A stretch of DNA of 64,000 bases, taken from an uncultured Bacteroidales bacterium. Its GTDB lineage: Bacteria; Bacteroidota; Bacteroidia; Bacteroidales; UBA932. A program made the position numbers and the translations under genes. How positions within the stretch are numbered: position 1 is the stretch's first letter; every line of letters starts with the position of its first letter. Below, in pieces: positions 16,592 to 26,248 of this stretch. The stretch is from NCBI GenBank assembly GCA_900321715.1, contig ONXC01000001.1, positions 146,027 through 210,026 of the forward strand, read 5' to 3'. The notes under the pieces were generated by a model that had not been told where the DNA came from, made no database searches, and saw only the letters and a list, made by a program, of their open reading frames with translations.

Positions 16592-17988
16592 TGGGATCAA
16601 GCGCTCCCACAGAACTTGGCACCAGGCCCATAGGCGCCCTCATCAGGCAGTATGCCGTTCCCGGCATCATTGCGATGACGGCGTCTTCGCTTTACAACAT
16701 GGTGGACAGCATCTTCATCGGCCATATTCCCGATGTAGGGTCCCTGTCCATGTCCGGACTTGCGGTTACATTCCCCCTGATGAACATCTCCACGGCGTTC
16801 GGAACCCTGGTGGGAGTGGGCGCCGCCACCATGATCTCCGTCCTCCTGGGCCAGAAAAACTACAAGAGTGCAGAGAAAGTCCTCTGCAACGACATAACCC
16901 TCAATGTCATAACGGGCATCCTCTTCACCATTGTATCACTGGTGTGGATGGACCCCATCCTGAGGTTCTTTGGCGCATCGGACGTAACCCTGCCCTATGC
17001 CAGGGATTACATGACCATCATAGCCTTGGGAAATGCAGTCACGCACCTGTATTTCGGCCTCAATTCCATAGTGCGCTCCTCCGGCAATCCAAAACTGGCC
17101 ATGGGGCTCACTCTGTTCACAGTCACCTCCAACGCTATCCTGGATCCCATATTCATCTATACCCTGGGGCTTGGTATCCAGGGCGCGGCCATAGCCACGG
17201 TCCTTTGCCAGACTATGGCCCTTGGATATACCCTGTGGTATTTCCTGGACCAGAAGCGTTTCCTGCACCTGCCCCGTTCCCTGAAGATTTTCAGGGTGGA
17301 CTGGAGGATAGCCTCGGACTCCCTGTCCATAGGAATGGGTCCTTTCCTCATGAACCTTGCCAGCTGCATAGTGGTCCTTTTCATCAACCAGCAGCTTGTG
17401 AAGTGGGGAGGAGACCTTGCCCTTGGCGCATACGGAATAGTGAACCGTATAACATTCCTGTTCATCATGGTGGTGATGGGATTCAATCAGGGGATGCAGC
17501 CCATCGCAGGCTACAATTTTGGGGCAAGGCAGTACGGGCGTGTGCGTGAGGTGTATGTCAAGACGGCATTCTGGGCAACAATTGTCACCACCGCCGGATT
17601 TATAGTCTCGGAGTTTCTCCCGGATGCCGCGGTGAGTATCTTCACAAATGACCCCATCCTTGAAGAAAAGGCTGCCAGAGGCCTCAGGATGATGAATCCG
17701 GTGTTCCCCATAGTAGGGTTCCAGATGGTCACTACAAACCTTTTCCAGTGCCTGGGGATGGTGAAAAAATCCATCTTCCTGTCCCTTTCCAGGCAGCTCC
17801 TCTTCCTTCTTCCATGCATCTACATCCTCCCTCCAATCCTGGAATCGGAGGCCGGAGTATGGTACAGTTTCCCCATCTCGGATACTGTATCGGCCATAAT
17901 TACGGCCATCCTGGCGTGGAATCTCATAGTTAAATTAGGTAAACTTAAGGACGGCGACGATCCTTCAATCCTTGGAAGTCAGTTATGA
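16591..17988 (+). CDS. MATE family efflux transporter
   Basis: A 465-residue protein with about 12 membrane segments in two pseudo-repeats, each starting with the MATE pattern of a short amphipathic lead and a proline-rich first helix (GALIRQYAVPGIIAMTASSL; the second half begins near LSIGMGPFLMNLASC). GFNQGMQPIAGYNFGA is the typical motif of the second half. MATE proteins export drugs or metabolites using Na+ or H+ gradients. It overlaps the upstream lipoprotein by one base (TAATG) and the next gene by four, so it belongs to the same operon. Substrate unknown. Confidence 0.92.
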   Translation: MGSSAPTELGTRPIGALIRQYAVPGIIAMTASSLYNMVDSIFIGHIPDVGSLSMSGLAVTFPLMNISTAFGTLVGVGAATMISVLLGQKNYKSAEKVLCNDITLNVITGILFTIVSLVWMDPILRFFGASDVTLPYARDYMTIIALGNAVTHLYFGLNSIVRSSGNPKLAMGLTLFTVTSNAILDPIFIYTLGLGIQGAAIATVLCQTMALGYTLWYFLDQKRFLHLPRSLKIFRVDWRIASDSLSIGMGPFLMNLASCIVVLFINQQLVKWGGDLALGAYGIVNRITFLFIMVVMGFNQGMQPIAGYNFGARQYGRVREVYVKTAFWATIVTTAGFIVSEFLPDAAVSIFTNDPILEEKAARGLRMMNPVFPIVGFQMVTTNLFQCLGMVKKSIFLSLSRQLLFLLPCIYILPPILESEAGVWYSFPISDTVSAIITAILAWNLIVKLGKLKDGDDPSILGSQL

Positions 17989-18593
17989 ATACCATCATTA
18001 ATGTGGGCCGGTCATTCGGCAGCGGTGGCGGCTATGTGGGCCAGGCAATTGCTTCAAAGCTTGGAATCCCTTTCTATGACAATGAGCTCATCTCAAAGGC
18101 TGCCCAGGAGAGCGGTTATTCCCCGTCAATATTTGAGGGCGGGGAGAAGAAAAGGAGTATCTTCTCGGTATCCAGCTTCTTCGCTTCCGGAAGGATGAGC
18201 TACCTTGACAATACCTACATGAACGACGATATCCTGTTCAAGGTCCAGAGCAACGTAATCCGGAAGATCGGGGAGGGCGGAGACGCCGTTATCATCGGCC
18301 GGTGTGCCGATTATATCCTGAGGGACCTTCCTTGCCTGAATGTATTTGTGACAGGCCCTGAGGAGTACAGGATTGAGCGCATAGTAAAGAATGAAGGCAT
18401 CTCCGAGGAAGAGGCCGAAAAACTGATCCGCAAGAAGGACCGCATCAGGGAAACCTATTACAATTACTACACTATGGGTTCCTGGGGCAGCGCTTCCAAC
18501 TATCATCTCTGCGTGGACAGTTCCGTGCTTGGAATTGAAGGTACGGCCGATTACATCATTGAATTTGGCAGGAAGGCCGGCCTGGTGAAGTGA
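17985..18593 (+). CDS. Cytidylate kinase-like family protein
   Basis: A 202-residue P-loop protein resembling the cytidylate-kinase-like family found in many anaerobes. The N-terminal INVGRSFGSGGGYVGQAIA is a relaxed P-loop, followed by IPFYDNELI, AVIIGRCADYIL and a lid-like RKKDRIRETYYNYYT. Unlike Cmk, these proteins are not shown to make CDP and their substrate is unknown. It overlaps the MATE gene by four bases (ATGA) and the next gene by four (GTGA). Confidence 0.85.
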   Translation: MNTIINVGRSFGSGGGYVGQAIASKLGIPFYDNELISKAAQESGYSPSIFEGGEKKRSIFSVSSFFASGRMSYLDNTYMNDDILFKVQSNVIRKIGEGGDAVIIGRCADYILRDLPCLNVFVTGPEEYRIERIVKNEGISEEEAEKLIRKKDRIRETYYNYYTMGSWGSASNYHLCVDSSVLGIEGTADYIIEFGRKAGLVK

Positions 18594-19798
18594 GCGCCAG
18601 GTGGCCCATATTACTGCTTTTCCTGCCGCTGATGCTGTTCTGCGGCGGTAAGAAGCCTGCACCCGCCCCGGCGGAATTCCCGGACTGGAACCGCAGCATA
18701 GTGAACTCGCAGTCGGAACTCCCTAAGATGGACGCCGTGGTTGACAGCTTCATGCGTTTCTGGGCGCTCAAGGGCGTATCCATCGCCGTCACCCGCCACG
18801 ATTCCCTCCTCTACGCCAGAGGCTATGGAAAGGCCGATCCCACCACCCCCATGACCCCCGGCACCATCATGAGGCTGGCTTCCGTGTCAAAGCTTCTTAC
18901 GGCAATAGGCGTGATGCGGCTTCAGGAAGAGGGAAAACTGTATCTTGACACACCTGTTTTCGGCCCTTACGGTATCCTGAATGAGTATGACGGCTCAATA
19001 AGGGACGACAATTATTACCTCATGACCGTTGAGCATCTTCTGAGGCATCAGGGCGGTTTCCATTACCGTGGGGCCGATGTAATGTTCACCGGATATCACC
19101 CTGATCCCGAGGAATTCGTGCGGCAGGAACTCCGCCGCCCTCTTGCCTTTACTCCCGGCACCTGGCAGCAATACTCCAACTTTGGGTATTTCCTGCTGTC
19201 GCTTGTGATAGAAAAGGCCTCCGGAATGCCGTACGATGAGTTCATGCAGAAAGAAGTCTTTGAGCCCTGCGGCTGCCGCGGCTTCAGGATAGCGGGGAAT
19301 TACCTCAAAGACAGGCTTCCCGGGGAATCCATGTATTTCATGCAGCCGGATTCCGAGCCAGTTACCTCCTTTGACGGCAAGTATGCGGGCGTTGAGAAAT
19401 GCTACGGCGGCAACGACGTCACGTCCCTCATGGGTGCCGGCGCCTGGGTGGGTTCTGCCGTGGAACTTGCACGTGTGGTGTCTTCAATAAACGGTCTTGA
19501 AGGCATTGAGGATATCCTCAGCGCGGATTCCATCCAGAAGATGACCACCTGGTACGACGAAAACACCTTCTCCCTGGGCTGGGTGGACACCAAGGACGGG
19601 GAGTGGACCCGCACCGGATCCTTTTCCGGGACATCGGCCATAGTGAAAGTGTTCCCGGACGGGGAAAGCTGGGTGCTTATCTCCAATACATCGGCCTGGA
19701 GGGGCTCCAAATTCAGCCGCAACACTTCCTATCTCATAAAGAATCTCCGGCGGCGTTTTTCCGCCTCTCTCCCGCAAAGGGATTTATTCTCTGAATAA
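18590..19798 (+). CDS. Class C beta-lactamase-like serine hydrolase, lipoprotein
   Basis: A 402-residue protein with a lipoprotein-type leader (LLLFLPLMLFC) and the serine beta-lactamase/DD-peptidase fold. The nucleophile motif SxxK is SVSK in RLASVSKLLTAIGVM near residue 100, and the YxN motif is YSN in QQYSNFGYFLLS near 195; HLLRHQGGF is also typical. It could be a peptidoglycan hydrolase, an esterase or a beta-lactamase; sequence alone does not decide. The GTG start at 18590 is chosen because it makes a 4-bp GTGA overlap with the upstream stop. Last gene of the nrnA operon. Confidence 0.87.
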   Translation: MSARWPILLLFLPLMLFCGGKKPAPAPAEFPDWNRSIVNSQSELPKMDAVVDSFMRFWALKGVSIAVTRHDSLLYARGYGKADPTTPMTPGTIMRLASVSKLLTAIGVMRLQEEGKLYLDTPVFGPYGILNEYDGSIRDDNYYLMTVEHLLRHQGGFHYRGADVMFTGYHPDPEEFVRQELRRPLAFTPGTWQQYSNFGYFLLSLVIEKASGMPYDEFMQKEVFEPCGCRGFRIAGNYLKDRLPGESMYFMQPDSEPVTSFDGKYAGVEKCYGGNDVTSLMGAGAWVGSAVELARVVSSINGLEGIEDILSADSIQKMTTWYDENTFSLGWVDTKDGEWTRTGSFSGTSAIVKVFPDGESWVLISNTSAWRGSKFSRNTSYLIKNLRRRFSASLPQRDLFSE

Positions 19799-19834
19799 TT
19801 TTTGCTATATTAGCGGAAATAATTCAGAACCTCT

Positions 19835-21472
19835 ATGCTAGACACCCAGCGCGGGCTTTACGTAGCCCATTCCTCCAATGGCCCTATCTCTCTCCAGGGC
19901 AAGATGGCATGCCGTCACGGACTTATCGCCGGAGCCACCGGCACCGGTAAAACCGTCACTCTCCAGGTAATCGCAGAAACCTTCTGCCAGGCGGGCGTAC
20001 CTTGCTTTATGGCCGATATGAAAGGAGACCTCAGCGGCATCTCCCAGGCCGGAAAACTATCCGGTTTCATTGAGAAGAGGCTGCCGGAGTTCGGCATAGA
20101 GAACCCCCAGTTCCAGAGCTGCCCGGTGCGCTTCTTTGACGTTTACGGAGAGCAGGGCCACCCCATGCGTTCCACTATCTCCCGTATGGGACCGGACATG
20201 CTGGGCCGCCTCATGGACCTCAACGAAACCCAGACCGGCGTCCTCAATATAGTTTTCAAGATTGCCGATGACAACGGGCTTCTCCTCATAGACCTCAAGG
20301 ACCTCCGCGCCATGCTCAACTTCGTGGGCCAGAATGCCGCAGAGTACACCACAAAGTACGGTAACGTTACATCGGCCTCAGTTGGCGCCATCCAGAGGGC
20401 CCTCCTTGCCCTTGAGAACCAGGGTGCAGATAAATTCTTCGGAGAGCCGGACTTTGACATCTATGACCTCCTTCAGTGTGAGGGCGGAAAGGGCATCATG
20501 AACGTTCTTGCCGCAGATAAGCTCATGCTTCAGCCAAAGCTCTACTCCACCTTCCTGCTGTGGCTTCTCTCAGAGCTTTACGCCACCCTTCCTGAGGTTG
20601 GAGAGATGGACCTTCCCAAGCTTGTGTTCTTCTTTGATGAGGCTCATATGCTGTTTGAAGGCACTTCCAAGGCCCTCACGGACAAGATCGAGCAGGTTAT
20701 CCGCCTCATCCGTTCCAAGGGTGTAGGCATCTACTTCATCACCCAGAGCCCCACTGACATCCCGTCAAATATCCTGGGCCAGCTTGGTAACCGCGTGCAG
20801 CATGCTCTCCGCGCATACAGCCCTCAGGACCAGAAGGCCGTCAAGGTTGCGGCCGATACCTTCCGCCCCAACCCCGCCTTCAAGACTTATGACACTCTCC
20901 TTGAACTTGGCACCGGTGAGGCCCTTGTGTCCTTCCTGGATGAAAAAGGCACGCCAGCCATAGTGGAGCGCGCAAAGATCCTCTTCCCCCTGAGCCAGAT
21001 TGGTGCCATTACCCCTGAACAGCGTACGGAACTCATCAACCGCAGCCGTCTGTATGGCCGCTATGACCATCCCATAGACCGTGAGAGCGCCTATGAGATT
21101 ATCACTGCCGCAACTGAGGAAGCAGAGCGCCAGAAGGCAGAGATAGAGGCCGCCGCAGAAGCTGAGAAACAGGCCGCAATCCAGGCCAAGGAAGATGCCC
21201 GCGCCGCCAAGGAAGCAGAAAAAGAGGCAAAGGAAAAGGCCAAGAAGGCAAAGAACAGTATTGCCTCAAAGGTGCTTAAGTCGGTGCTTACCGCGGTTAC
21301 CGGCGTTGCTGCCGCGGCTGCCGCAGATGCCGTCACCTCCAAGGTTACCGGCACCAAGAAAAAGAGCACCACTTCCACGGGTTCCAAGATGGTGAACAAG
21401 GCCACCAAGAGCGCCACCACCACCATTACCAGGGAACTCACACGCTCAATCCTGGGGAATCTTATAAAGTAG
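19835..21472 (+). CDS. HerA-like ATPase (DUF853 family)
   Basis: A 545-residue hexameric-type AAA+ ATPase of the HerA/FtsK superfamily. Walker A is GATGTGKT near residue 33; Walker B is VFFFDEAHMLF near 270; the arginine-finger region and NRVQHALRAYSPQDQ follow. The last 130 residues are Ala/Lys/Glu-rich, coiled-coil-like and end in a basic tail. The family is annotated as DNA helicase or translocase with unknown biological role. It follows the serine hydrolase by 36 bp and ends at a strong hairpin terminator. Confidence 0.87.
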   Translation: MLDTQRGLYVAHSSNGPISLQGKMACRHGLIAGATGTGKTVTLQVIAETFCQAGVPCFMADMKGDLSGISQAGKLSGFIEKRLPEFGIENPQFQSCPVRFFDVYGEQGHPMRSTISRMGPDMLGRLMDLNETQTGVLNIVFKIADDNGLLLIDLKDLRAMLNFVGQNAAEYTTKYGNVTSASVGAIQRALLALENQGADKFFGEPDFDIYDLLQCEGGKGIMNVLAADKLMLQPKLYSTFLLWLLSELYATLPEVGEMDLPKLVFFFDEAHMLFEGTSKALTDKIEQVIRLIRSKGVGIYFITQSPTDIPSNILGQLGNRVQHALRAYSPQDQKAVKVAADTFRPNPAFKTYDTLLELGTGEALVSFLDEKGTPAIVERAKILFPLSQIGAITPEQRTELINRSRLYGRYDHPIDRESAYEIITAATEEAERQKAEIEAAAEAEKQAAIQAKEDARAAKEAEKEAKEKAKKAKNSIASKVLKSVLTAVTGVAAAAAADAVTSKVTGTKKKSTTSTGSKMVNKATKSATTTITRELTRSILGNLIK

Positions 21473-21513
21473 TTTGCGTTGAACGGATGTTATTGATTAT
21501 CAATTGATTACAT

Positions 21514-21547
21514 AAAATCCCCTATGTAAAAACACATAGGGGATTTT
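21514..21547. terminator. Bidirectional terminator, HerA-like gene and queF
   Basis: A perfect 14-bp stem (21514-21527 with 21534-21547, AAAATCCCCTATGT) around a 6-nt loop, with A and T runs on its outer sides, lies between two convergent genes. Confidence 0.9.
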
Positions 21548-21586
21548 GCGTAAATGATTGGTAATAAGCCTGTTATGTTCGACGGA

Positions 21587-22042
21587 CTATTCGTGGCGGC
21601 TGAGCCTTTCCCAGGCCAGCTGTTCCCACTTTGTGCCGGGGCGGCCGTAGTTGGCGTAAGGGTAGATGGAAATGCCTCCGCGGGGGGTGAAGAATCCGGT
21701 AACTTCAATGTACTTGGGATCCATCAGTTTGATGAGGTCCTTCATGATGGTGTTCACGCAGTCCTCATGGAAATCACCGTTTGAGCGGAAACTGAAAAGA
21801 TAGAGTTTGAGGGACTTAGATTCCACCATCTTCACGTCTGGGACATAGCTGATGCGGATCTCTGCAAAATCAGGCTGGCCGGTGATGGGGCAAAGGGTGG
21901 TGAATTCAGGGCAGTTGAAACGCACCCAGTAGTCATTGTCCTTGTGCACGTTCTCGAAGGTCTCAAGGACCTCCGGAGCATAGGTCTGGCTGTAAGTGGT
22001 ATGGCGGCCAAGGGCCTGGAGTTCTTCTCTTTTACGTGCCAT
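21587..22042 (-). CDS. queF: NADPH-dependent preQ0 reductase QueF
   Basis: A 151-residue unimodular QueF. The active-site Cys lies in [13 protein letters not shown] and the family signature is [20 protein letters not shown], including the Glu-Ser-Lys-Ser motif and catalytic Asp/His. It reduces the nitrile of 7-cyano-7-deazaguanine to preQ1 in queuosine synthesis. It starts 3 bp after the prfA stop, so it should be cotranscribed with the release factor. No preQ1 riboswitch is apparent, and no other queuosine genes are in the window. Confidence 0.95.
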   Translation of the reverse strand: MARKREELQALGRHTTYSQTYAPEVLETFENVHKDNDYWVRFNCPEFTTLCPITGQPDFAEIRISYVPDVKMVESKSLKLYLFSFRSNGDFHEDCVNTIMKDLIKLMDPKYIEVTGFFTPRGGISIYPYANYGRPGTKWEQLAWERLSRHE

Positions 22043-22045
22043 GGC

Positions 22046-23140
22046 TTATTCCTCCCCGGCTTCTTTAAGACGTTCTGCGTTCTCTGCAATCTGGAGCTGG
22101 TCTATGCACTCCTGGATGTCTCCGTCCATGAAGACGGGAAGGTTGTACATGCTCCAGCCTATGCGGTGATCTGTCACGCGGCCCTGGGGATAGTTGTAGG
22201 TGCGGATCTTGGCGCTGCGGTCACCGGTGCTCACCATGGTCTTTCTCTTTGCGGCAATGCCGTCAAGGTACTTCTGGTGCTCCATATTGTAAAGACGGGT
22301 ACGGAGTTCCTCCATTGCCCTGTCAAGGTTCTTGAGCTGTGAACGCTCCTCCTGGCACTGGACCACAATACCTGAAGGGATGTGGGTAAGGCGCACGGCG
22401 CTGTAGGTGGTGTTAACACCCTGGCCGCCGGGACCGGATGCGCAGAAGAGGTCCTTGCGGATATCGGCAGGATTGAGCTCCACGTCAAATTCTCCGGCTT
22501 CCGGGAACACGGCTACGGATGCGGCCGATGTCTGGATACGGCCCTGGGTTTCAGTCTGGGGAACGCGCTGGACGCGGTGCACGCCGGACTCATATTTCAT
22601 GATGCCGTAAACGCCGTCCTGGCTGCTGGAGAGCTTGAACACAATCTGCTTGTAGCCGCCGGAGGTACCGGGAGCCTGGTCTGTGACCTCAAGCTTCCAG
22701 CCGCGGCTCTCTGCGTAATGCTGGTACATACGGAAGAGGTCTCCGGCAAAGATTGCGGCTTCGTCACCGCCGGTGCCTCCGCGGATTTCCACCATGGCGT
22801 TCTTGCTGTCGTCAGGATCTGCGGGAATGAGGAGGAGCTTGATCTGCTGCTCCATCTCCGGGAGTTTGGGCTCAATATCGGCCACTTCCTCACGGGCCAT
22901 CTCCTTGAGGTCCTCGTCCTTTTCATTCATGAGGATGTCCTTGGCCTGCGCAAGTTCATCCACCAGCCTCTTGTATTCCAGGCCGGCAGCAATGATGGGC
23001 TGCAGTTCCTTGTAGTCCTTGTTCAGCTGGACGAACTTCTTCATATCGGCAATAACCTCAGGGCTTGCCAACTGTTCTTCCAGTTTCTTGTATTTATCCT
23101 GAAGGCTCAGGACCTTCTCCAACAGCGTGTTCTCTGCCAT
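22046..23140 (-). CDS. prfA: Peptide chain release factor 1
   Basis: A 364-residue class I release factor. The GGQ motif ([16 protein letters not shown], near residue 235) catalyses peptidyl-tRNA hydrolysis; the stop-codon recognition tripeptide is PQT in [10 protein letters not shown], the PxT form that marks RF1 rather than the SPF of RF2. It reads UAA and UAG. A -7 box lies 20 bp upstream and queF follows 3 bp downstream. GPGGQ in place of GAGGQ is usual in Bacteroidota. Confidence 0.96.
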   Translation of the reverse strand: MAENTLLEKVLSLQDKYKKLEEQLASPEVIADMKKFVQLNKDYKELQPIIAAGLEYKRLVDELAQAKDILMNEKDEDLKEMAREEVADIEPKLPEMEQQIKLLLIPADPDDSKNAMVEIRGGTGGDEAAIFAGDLFRMYQHYAESRGWKLEVTDQAPGTSGGYKQIVFKLSSSQDGVYGIMKYESGVHRVQRVPQTETQGRIQTSAASVAVFPEAGEFDVELNPADIRKDLFCASGPGGQGVNTTYSAVRLTHIPSGIVVQCQEERSQLKNLDRAMEELRTRLYNMEHQKYLDGIAAKRKTMVSTGDRSAKIRTYNYPQGRVTDHRIGWSMYNLPVFMDGDIQECIDQLQIAENAERLKEAGEE

Positions 23141-23160
23141 AGCAATTGTGTTTTAGCCTG

Positions 23161-23168
23161 CAAAGATA
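23161..23168 (-). promoter_or_regulatory. Promoter -7 box of prfA-queF
   Basis: TATCTTTG on the minus strand, 20 bp upstream of the prfA start, fits TAnnTTTG. Confidence 0.75.
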
Positions 23169-23188
23169 ATAAAAAACTGCGATATGGC

Positions 23189-23611
23189 CTAAATGTCTTT
23201 CGGAACGGCGGCAAGAGTGATCCGCGCCTGAGCGCAGCGGCGGCCGCCCACGGAAAGAGCAGCGTCACATACGTACAGCCCGCCCTTGGATTCCAGGAGG
23301 CGGGCCGATATTTCACAGAGGTCTCCTGGACGCACGGTGCCGCGGAATTTCACTGAGTCCAGCCCGCGGTACATCACAAGGTTATCCTTGAACACTTCCA
23401 CAAACAGCTGGCTGCAGGCCTGGGCCATAATTTCACAGAGGATTACACCCGGAACAATTGGATTTCCGGGGAAATGGCCGTCACAGTAGAACGGAGAATC
23501 AGGGATGCGGTAGGTAGCGTGGCATACGCCGTCTGCATCCAGAGACATTGTGTCCAGAAGAAGCATTGGCCCCCTGTGGGGGAGCACCTCCATTATGCCG
23601 TTCCTATCCAT
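23189..23611 (-). CDS. FabZ-like 3-hydroxyacyl-ACP dehydratase
   Basis: A 140-residue single hot-dog protein. The catalytic His and surrounding FabZ motif are in CDGHFPGNPIVPGVILCEIM, with the active-site acidic residue position in the following helix (CEIMAQACSQL). It dehydrates 3-hydroxyacyl-ACP in fatty acid elongation. It overlaps the FabF-like gene by 8 bp in a fabK-fabF-fabZ operon. As a free-standing protein it matters because the LpxC of this genome lacks the FabZ domain usually fused to it in Bacteroidota. Confidence 0.9.
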   Translation of the reverse strand: MDRNGIMEVLPHRGPMLLLDTMSLDADGVCHATYRIPDSPFYCDGHFPGNPIVPGVILCEIMAQACSQLFVEVFKDNLVMYRGLDSVKFRGTVRPGDLCEISARLLESKGGLYVCDAALSVGGRRCAQARITLAAVPKDI

Positions 23612-24848
23612 TGTAGGGCCTGAAGGCTACGCAGGCGTTGTGACCGCCAAAGCCGAAGGAATTGGAAAGACCCAGGGTGAGGGGAGTCCTGACGGCCACG
23701 TTGGGAGTGTAGTCAAGGTCACACTCTGGATCCGGGGTGTCCAGGTTGATGGTGGGAGGGCATATGCCATCACGAAGGGCAAGGAGGGTTGCAATGGCCT
23801 CTGCGGCACCTGCGGCACCGAACATATGGCCGGTCATGGACTTGGTGGATGAGATGTGGGCCTTGTAGGCAAAGTCTCCTAGAGCCACCTTGCAGGCCAT
23901 GGTCTCAGCTATGTCGTTGAGGTGAGTACCTGTGCCGTGGGCGTTGATATAGAGGTTGTCCTTTGCAGGGTCAAAGCCGGCTTCCTGGAGGGCGTCGCAG
24001 ATGGAGCGGGCCTGGGTGCTGGCATCCGGACGGGGAGCCGTGGCGTGATAGGCGTCACAGGTGTTGCCGTACCCCACAATCTCACCATAGATGGTGGCAC
24101 CCCTCTCAAGGGCGTGGTCAAGGGACTCAAGGATGAGTACGGCGGCGCCGTCTCCCATCACGAAACCCTGCCTGTTGGCATTGAAGGGGAGGGATGAGTA
24201 CTTGGGGTCAGTTGCACGGGTAAGGGCTTTGGCGTTGTAGAAGCCTGCTACGCCAAGGGGTATTGAGGCGTGCTCAGAGCCGCCGGCGATTATTGCATCG
24301 GCATAACCGTGGCGCACGGCCCTGAAGGCCTCTCCAATGCAGTGGGAAGAGGTGGCGCAGGCGGTGACGATGTCCAGGCAGGGGCCCTTTGCCTGATGCT
24401 TGATGGCAATGTGGCCGGCTGCTATGTTGGAGATCATGGTGGCTATGAAAAGGGGAGAGATCCATTTTCCAGTGGGGTCCTCGATCATCTTTGCGGTTTC
24501 ACGGTACTGGACGTCGAAGCCGCCGATTCCTGAACCCACGTATACGCCAAGACGGTAGGGATCTATGTTTATATCGGCCTCAAGACCGGACTGCTTCATT
24601 GCCTGCCAGGCGGCTGCCATTGCATAAAGGGTGAAGTTGTCCTGCTTGCGGATGAAGGGCTTGTCCATGCCGTACTGCTCCGCGTCAAAGTCTTTCACCT
24701 TGCCGGCGAAGGTAACGGGCATATCCTTGAATTCCTCCACGTAATCAATGCCGCAAACTCCGTCAATGAGGTTTTTCCAGAATGTGTCCACATCCTTTCC
24801 CACGGAGGAGATAACCCCCATTCCTGTCACTACTACTCTTCTATCCAT
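23604..24848 (-). CDS. fabF: Beta-ketoacyl-ACP synthase II (FabF-like)
   Basis: A 414-residue condensing enzyme. The catalytic triad is Cys in DIVTACATSSHCIGEAF (near residue 167), His in NAHGTGTHLND (near 307) and His in FGFGGHNACVAF (near 405). It joins malonyl-ACP to acyl-ACP with loss of CO2. It overlaps fabZ by 8 bp and fabK by 8 bp, so three of the steps in the elongation cycle are translated as a coupled unit. Use in housekeeping lipid synthesis is most likely; a specialised polyene cluster would also contain acyl carrier proteins and ketoreductases, which are absent here. Confidence 0.92.
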   Translation of the reverse strand: MDRRVVVTGMGVISSVGKDVDTFWKNLIDGVCGIDYVEEFKDMPVTFAGKVKDFDAEQYGMDKPFIRKQDNFTLYAMAAAWQAMKQSGLEADINIDPYRLGVYVGSGIGGFDVQYRETAKMIEDPTGKWISPLFIATMISNIAAGHIAIKHQAKGPCLDIVTACATSSHCIGEAFRAVRHGYADAIIAGGSEHASIPLGVAGFYNAKALTRATDPKYSSLPFNANRQGFVMGDGAAVLILESLDHALERGATIYGEIVGYGNTCDAYHATAPRPDASTQARSICDALQEAGFDPAKDNLYINAHGTGTHLNDIAETMACKVALGDFAYKAHISSTKSMTGHMFGAAGAAEAIATLLALRDGICPPTINLDTPDPECDLDYTPNVAVRTPLTLGLSNSFGFGGHNACVAFRPYNG

Positions 24849-25788
24849 ATATTGAAGTTTTTTCTTTCATGATTCTCTCTGCGCCCTCTACGATGTCAAG
24901 GACTATTTCGCGGGCCGATTCTTCCTTCCGGCACATCCCCGCCACTTCTCCGGCAAGGAAGCTGCCGCCGGCAAGGTCCCCGTCAAAGACGGCCTTCCGG
25001 AGGGATCCGGTGCCGAAGGCGCGGATTTCATCGGCCCCAACGGATGGGTCTCCTTCCATCTTTGCAAACTGTTTGGAAAAAGGCGTCTTAAGGCTGCGGA
25101 CGGCATCCTGGAGGCTGCGGCCCGTTACAATTGTACCTATGTCCGATGCCTTCACCAGCCTTTCCTTGTACACGGGGTGGACGCGGCATTCCCTGGCCAT
25201 CAGGAAGCGGGTTCCAAGCTGCACGCCGCATGCTCCAAGCATGAAGGCAGCAGCGGCGCCACGGCCGTCGAAGATGCCTCCAGCGGCAATGACGGGAATA
25301 TCCACGGCGTCCACAATCTGGGGCACAAGGGCCATGGTGTGGGTCTCGCCTACGTGGCCGCCGGACTCTGCGCCCTCTGCCACAACTGCGGTTGCGCCAA
25401 GTTCCTGCATCTTGAGAGCATATGCCACAGATGCCACTACGGGTATCACCTTGATGCCGGCCTCTTTCCACATGTCCATATATTTTGCGGGCGAGCCGGC
25501 GCCGGTTGTGACTATCTTCACGCCTTCTTCCACAACAAGGGAAGCTATATCATGGGCATCCGGGGCCGCAAGCATGATGTTCACGCCGAAGGGATTGCCG
25601 GTAAGGCTCCTGGCTTTGATGATTTCCTCACGCACGGCTTCCTTCCCGTAATTCACGGCCGATATAAGCCCCAGCCCGCCGGCCTCTGACACGGCAGCGG
25701 CGAGTGTTGCATCGGCAATCCAGGCCATCCCTCCCTGAAAAACGGGGTAGCGGATGCCTAATATGTTGCAAATTACGGATTTTAACAT
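24841..25788 (-). CDS. fabK: FabK-type enoyl-ACP reductase (FMN)
   Basis: A 315-residue TIM-barrel flavoprotein of the nitronate monooxygenase/FabK family. Diagnostic stretches are RYPVFQGGMAWIADATLA, GGLGLIS, FGVNIML, VVAEGAESGGHVG and IAAGGIFDGRGAAAAFMLGA, covering the FMN phosphate-binding loop. Adjacency to fabF and fabZ favours enoyl-ACP reduction, the last step of elongation, over nitronate oxidation. It starts 13 bp after the DUF4293 gene. A TATATTTG sequence lies directly upstream (25800-25793), but using it as a -7 box would leave almost no leader. Confidence 0.85.
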   Translation of the reverse strand: MLKSVICNILGIRYPVFQGGMAWIADATLAAAVSEAGGLGLISAVNYGKEAVREEIIKARSLTGNPFGVNIMLAAPDAHDIASLVVEEGVKIVTTGAGSPAKYMDMWKEAGIKVIPVVASVAYALKMQELGATAVVAEGAESGGHVGETHTMALVPQIVDAVDIPVIAAGGIFDGRGAAAAFMLGACGVQLGTRFLMARECRVHPVYKERLVKASDIGTIVTGRSLQDAVRSLKTPFSKQFAKMEGDPSVGADEIRAFGTGSLRKAVFDGDLAGGSFLAGEVAGMCRKEESAREIVLDIVEGAERIMKEKTSIYG

Positions 25789-25800
25789 CCTACAAATATA

Positions 25801-26238
25801 CTACTTTTTCTTGGAACGGCGGCGCCTTTCACGTATGCGCATCGCACTTTCCACCATTAGCTGGTCCTGGAAGCAGCTGCGCGCCGCCAGGATATTGCAA
25901 ATTGAAATGACGAGGGGGAAAATTACGGTCCAGCTGAAAACGGGCCCTTCCCAAGAGAAATACATCCACGCTAGCCATCCCTGCATGCCCAGCGCCACAA
26001 TTGCGCCAAGGGTTGAGAGCCTCATCTGGAGGATGAGGGACTTGAAGCTTACAAGGGCAAGGCCCACAAGACCTGTGAGTATGCCTAGAAGTATCCCGAA
26101 GTAAGGTTTCTGAAGCTGCCAGTAGGAGACGGAAAGCATCCCGTCAGGATCTGCCACGTGATATGCCGTCCCAAAACACAGGGCAAGCACCAGGCCGAAA
26201 GAGATGGCCAGATAAAGCGTTTGAAGTCTTTGCCACAT
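25801..26238 (-). CDS. DUF4293 family membrane protein
   Basis: A 145-residue protein with four membrane helices and a basic C-terminus (RIRERRRRSKKK). The start MWQRLQTLYL is the conserved beginning of DUF4293, a Bacteroidota family of unknown function; a longer frame to 26274 is not needed. It starts 10 bp after the DUF2807 gene and is followed 12 bp later by fabK, so all appear cotranscribed. The usual neighbour in this phylum is the rho or radC region, so the placement here carries no functional hint. Confidence 0.8.
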   Translation of the reverse strand: MWQRLQTLYLAISFGLVLALCFGTAYHVADPDGMLSVSYWQLQKPYFGILLGILTGLVGLALVSFKSLILQMRLSTLGAIVALGMQGWLAWMYFSWEGPVFSWTVIFPLVISICNILAARSCFQDQLMVESAMRIRERRRRSKKK

Positions 26239-26248
26239 ACCGGATGAG

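Noticed and set aside
21480-23188. preQ1 riboswitch controlling queF
   Set aside because: queF follows prfA after 3 bp and has no leader of its own; the prfA leader is only about 20 nt.
25793-25800. TATATTTG as a separate fabK promoter
   Set aside because: It would place transcription start at or after the fabK ATG; cotranscription with DUF2807 and DUF4293 is more likely.
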